Assembly: GCF_963678635.1 (NCBI RefSeq)
Contig: NC_087069.1
Coordinates: 2,864,166-2,928,165 of the forward strand
Direction of reading: 5' to 3'
Source: Symsagittifera roscoffensis
Taxonomy: Eukaryota > Xenacoelomorpha > Acoela > Convolutidae
Length of the DNA: 64,000 nt
Positions 61,945 to 64,000 of this stretch are shown piece by piece (within the stretch, counting starts at the first letter, position 1; each line of letters starts with the position of its first letter). The notes beneath the pieces were generated by a model that was given only the letters and a program-made list of their open reading frames with translations, was not told the DNA's origin and did no database searches. The position numbers and the translations under genes were made by a program.

Positions 61945-62753
61945 CGAATGACCGAAAAACAAGATGAAAAAAGAGACGAAATTAGAAGAATTTAGAAGTT
62001 TTAGAACTTCTAAATCGACGAAAAAAGAAGAAAACAAAGGAGTGATGAAGAAAAGTTAAAACTAAGAATTGTTTTATGTGTGTGAAAAACTCAAGTGAGA
62101 AACCAAGCAACCAAGTTGTAATTGAAAACTGAAACATTAAGTTGAGTTTTGAAATTGTTGCATTTATAAATTTGCATTTTGATTTTAGTTGAAGTGGCTT
62201 TAGAGACACTCACTTACTATTTATTTAGGAAAGCTTAAGTGAAGGAGTATATTTAAATATTCCAGCCTGCATGACTGTTTTTAATCAGCTAGGAGGACTG
62301 ATCACTTTGTGGTGACATGGGAGGCTTGAGTAATCTCTCGAAGAGGGAGATTGTTTCATTGTTCTTTCTAACCACAGAGTTTCTTAGTTTTAATATTCAG
62401 GACAATAACAAGCAAGATTTCCGAAGGGAAGATGCATAGTAGGATAATTTTAGCTGGTTGGTTGGCAGGACTGTCCTGCAAGCCAACACCTTTTAAATCT
62501 AGGAGAAAAAGTTTAAATCGGGACATTGACACTGGAAGTCAGAAAATATGTTTTATCTTAGGTCATATCCTCAATGTGCAGATTAATGAAAGAATTTGAA
62601 GGCTATAGTGATGTAGTATGATGCGATTTATATTCTGCAGTGAGTCGATGTGACGTGGATAAAAGTGATTTCGTGCATTTTGTAAATTCTGTTCGATGAC
62701 ACTGTATCTATTTTACGAACATTGCGTGATTCAATGAGGACATTGACCGGACT
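61945..62753. other. 3' untranslated region of right-hand element
   Basis: About 0.8 kb, AT-rich. No gene is seen. It ends in the polypurine tract at 62754-62765. Confidence 0.5.
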
Positions 62754-62765
62754 GTCCGGGGAGTA
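62754..62765 (+). other. Polypurine tract of right-hand element
   Basis: GTCCGGGGAGTA immediately before the LTR, identical to the left element's tract. Confidence 0.7.
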
Positions 62766-63689
62766 TGTGACATTCGATCAGAATGGCCAAAATGCAATCT
62801 CTGCAGAATTCGAATTTTTAGCAGCGAGCCTTCCGGATTGATGATTATTAAGAATTAAGAACGTTATTGGAACGATTGGCCAAACGGTGAGGGCTAGAAT
62901 ATTCTGGTATTTTAAAATTTTAAAAATTCGAATTATGACGTCATATTTCTGAGAAACGTCAGAAACGGCCATTTTGGCAGAAAAGCTAGAAGACAACAGA
63001 ACAACATTAGTTGCGCGGACGAGAAGTACGAAAATTGTGAGAAAAAACAATAGCCGATTGCAGAAATAGCAGTGAACGTTCCGAGTTGCAACTATTGTGT
63101 CGCTACAATAGTTGCAAGGCCGTTGCAGACAACGGTGAAGGGTGGAGGACAGCCTTCCGGATTAAGAAGAAATCAGGATTAACGAGCTTGATTCAGTGGA
63201 TTCAAGAATCCGGAAGGGTTTCGGGACTGAAACTTTTAGCCTGTTATATAGACTTTTAGCTTCTTGTCATGTCCTGATTTGAATTTAATTAACATCTAGA
63301 TTCATTTTGATAAGGATGAGAAGCTAGGAGTTGGGGGAAAGGGTTGATCCATCTTCGATGGAGATGATGATTTTTATCTACTGAACAAAAACAATAGTAA
63401 TATAATAAATAGTAGTAGCCCTGTTTTTAGGAGTGACCTCATGGTCTGGGGATACTGAGATCCAGCCATGAGCTCACTATTTCTGCATGTAATTCAGTTA
63501 ATTTGAGTGTTTTGACCGAAGCCGAAAGCAGTAACGTTTTTGTCGACCCGATGTTGGAAAAGACCACCGAAAAGTACTGGCTTAGTAGAGACGGTGAAAA
63601 GCATGCAAAGCTCTGTTTAGACGTTAGCCAGTCGTCTTAAGACTTAGTTTTGTTTTCCGTCGATATGTATCTTCCGGGCGAATGTTACA
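62766..63689 (+). repeat. 3' LTR of right-hand element (924 bp)
   Basis: Starts TGTGACATTCGATC and ends GGGCGAATGTTACA. It aligns with the embedded LTR at 45444-46360. It shares the terminal GAATGTTACA with the left giant element's LTR but is otherwise diverged from it. Confidence 0.8.
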
Positions 63690-63698
63690 CTCTCAAGA

Positions 63699-64000
63699 AA
63701 GGAAAACCCAGGGGGATCCACTAGCAATGGCCATGCACGGTCTAGCCATAAGACCCCTCATAAAACTCTTATCATTAGACGATGTAACCCAGAAATGGTA
63801 GGCAGACGACGGAAACGCAGTCGGTAAATTAAGCAATCTACGAACCGTCCTCAATAAAATTGTATCACTGGGTAAATTTTTCGGCTACCACGTGAAAGCA
63901 TCCAAATGCCAACTCATTGTCAAAGATGAAAAACTCGGTGAAGCTCAGAAAGTTTTCGCAAATACAGGAATCACTATAAAGGCAGGAGCCCGAGTGCTTG
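63699..64000 (+). pseudogene. Reverse transcriptase fragment, probably LINE-type, running off the window
   Basis: It reads 'TQGDPLAMAMHGLAIRPL' (motif B-like), then 'VTQKW' followed by a TAG and 'ADDGNAVG' (the F/Y-A-D-D active-site box with its aromatic residue changed to a stop), and 'GYHVKASKCQLIV' (motif D/E-like). 'Q-G-D-P' and 'A-D-D' boxes differ from Ty3 and BEL RTs and are closer to non-LTR elements. The upstream part is missing where the 3' LTR begins. Confidence 0.6.

Larger units (their letters stand above)
51321..63689 (+). mobile_element. Right-hand giant Ty3/gypsy-type element, degraded, 5' LTR missing
   Basis: A plus-strand relative of the 18-40 kb element. It has degraded gag, a short RT part, then a direct fusion into the extra coding region, a 3' untranslated region, the polypurine tract and a 3' LTR. 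Protease, RNase H, integrase and macro regions are deleted. No 5' LTR is found; the left boundary abuts the BEL leader. Multiple frameshifts make it much older or less constrained than the left copy. Confidence 0.8.

Overview
The window is metazoan DNA, probably from an invertebrate. It holds one large Polinton/Maverick-type (adintovirus-like) element, several nested LTR retrotransposons of Ty3/gypsy and BEL/Pao type, and only a little sequence that looks like host DNA. BEL/Pao elements, a spliced 84-bp coiled-coil exon at 11851-11934 and Polinton genes all point to an animal. The species cannot be named from this window. The unique DNA is AT-rich, while the large Ty3-type element at 18-40 kb is visibly richer in GC.

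Region 1 (1-9240) is the integrated Polinton. Tightly packed minus-strand genes encode an adenain-type protease, a double jelly-roll major capsid protein, a small basic virion protein, a penton-like protein, a retrovirus-like integrase, an FtsK/HerA-type packaging ATPase, a membrane protein and several conserved or unknown proteins. Two short plus-strand frames lie at the left edge. DNA polymerase B is not in the window. Region 2 (9240-13716) is mostly empty apart from the exon, a 209-bp fold-back element and two decayed tRNA-like sequences.

Region 3 (13717-18032 and 40385-51320) is a tandem array of BEL/Pao-type elements. Three LTRs (R1, R2, R3) carry an internal minisatellite and are separated by eroded interiors with integrase fragments, a conserved antisense ORF, an embedded Ty3-type LTR, and in one case a stolen gag fragment. 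Region 4 (18033-40384) is a minus-strand Ty3/gypsy-type element of 22.35 kb. Its two 907-bp LTRs differ at about five sites, and it is inserted at the start of R1. It encodes gag-protease, a broken reverse transcriptase, RNase H-integrase with a C-terminal macro-like domain, and then a very large extra coding region of about 2,950 codons. That extra region carries a coiled coil, an SGNH/GDSL hydrolase domain, a second SGNH-like domain and a Cys/His cluster.

Region 5 (51321-63689) is a diverged, plus-strand, heavily mutated relative of the same element. It keeps the reverse transcriptase core that the left copy lost, but has lost protease, RNase H and integrase. It also keeps the extra coding region, with the part split into two frames in the left copy still in one frame here. 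Region 6 (63690-64000) is a fragment of another reverse transcriptase that flanks this element. The comparison of the two giant elements is the most informative part of the window. The extra polyprotein downstream of integrase is an old, conserved component of this family, not a chance capture.
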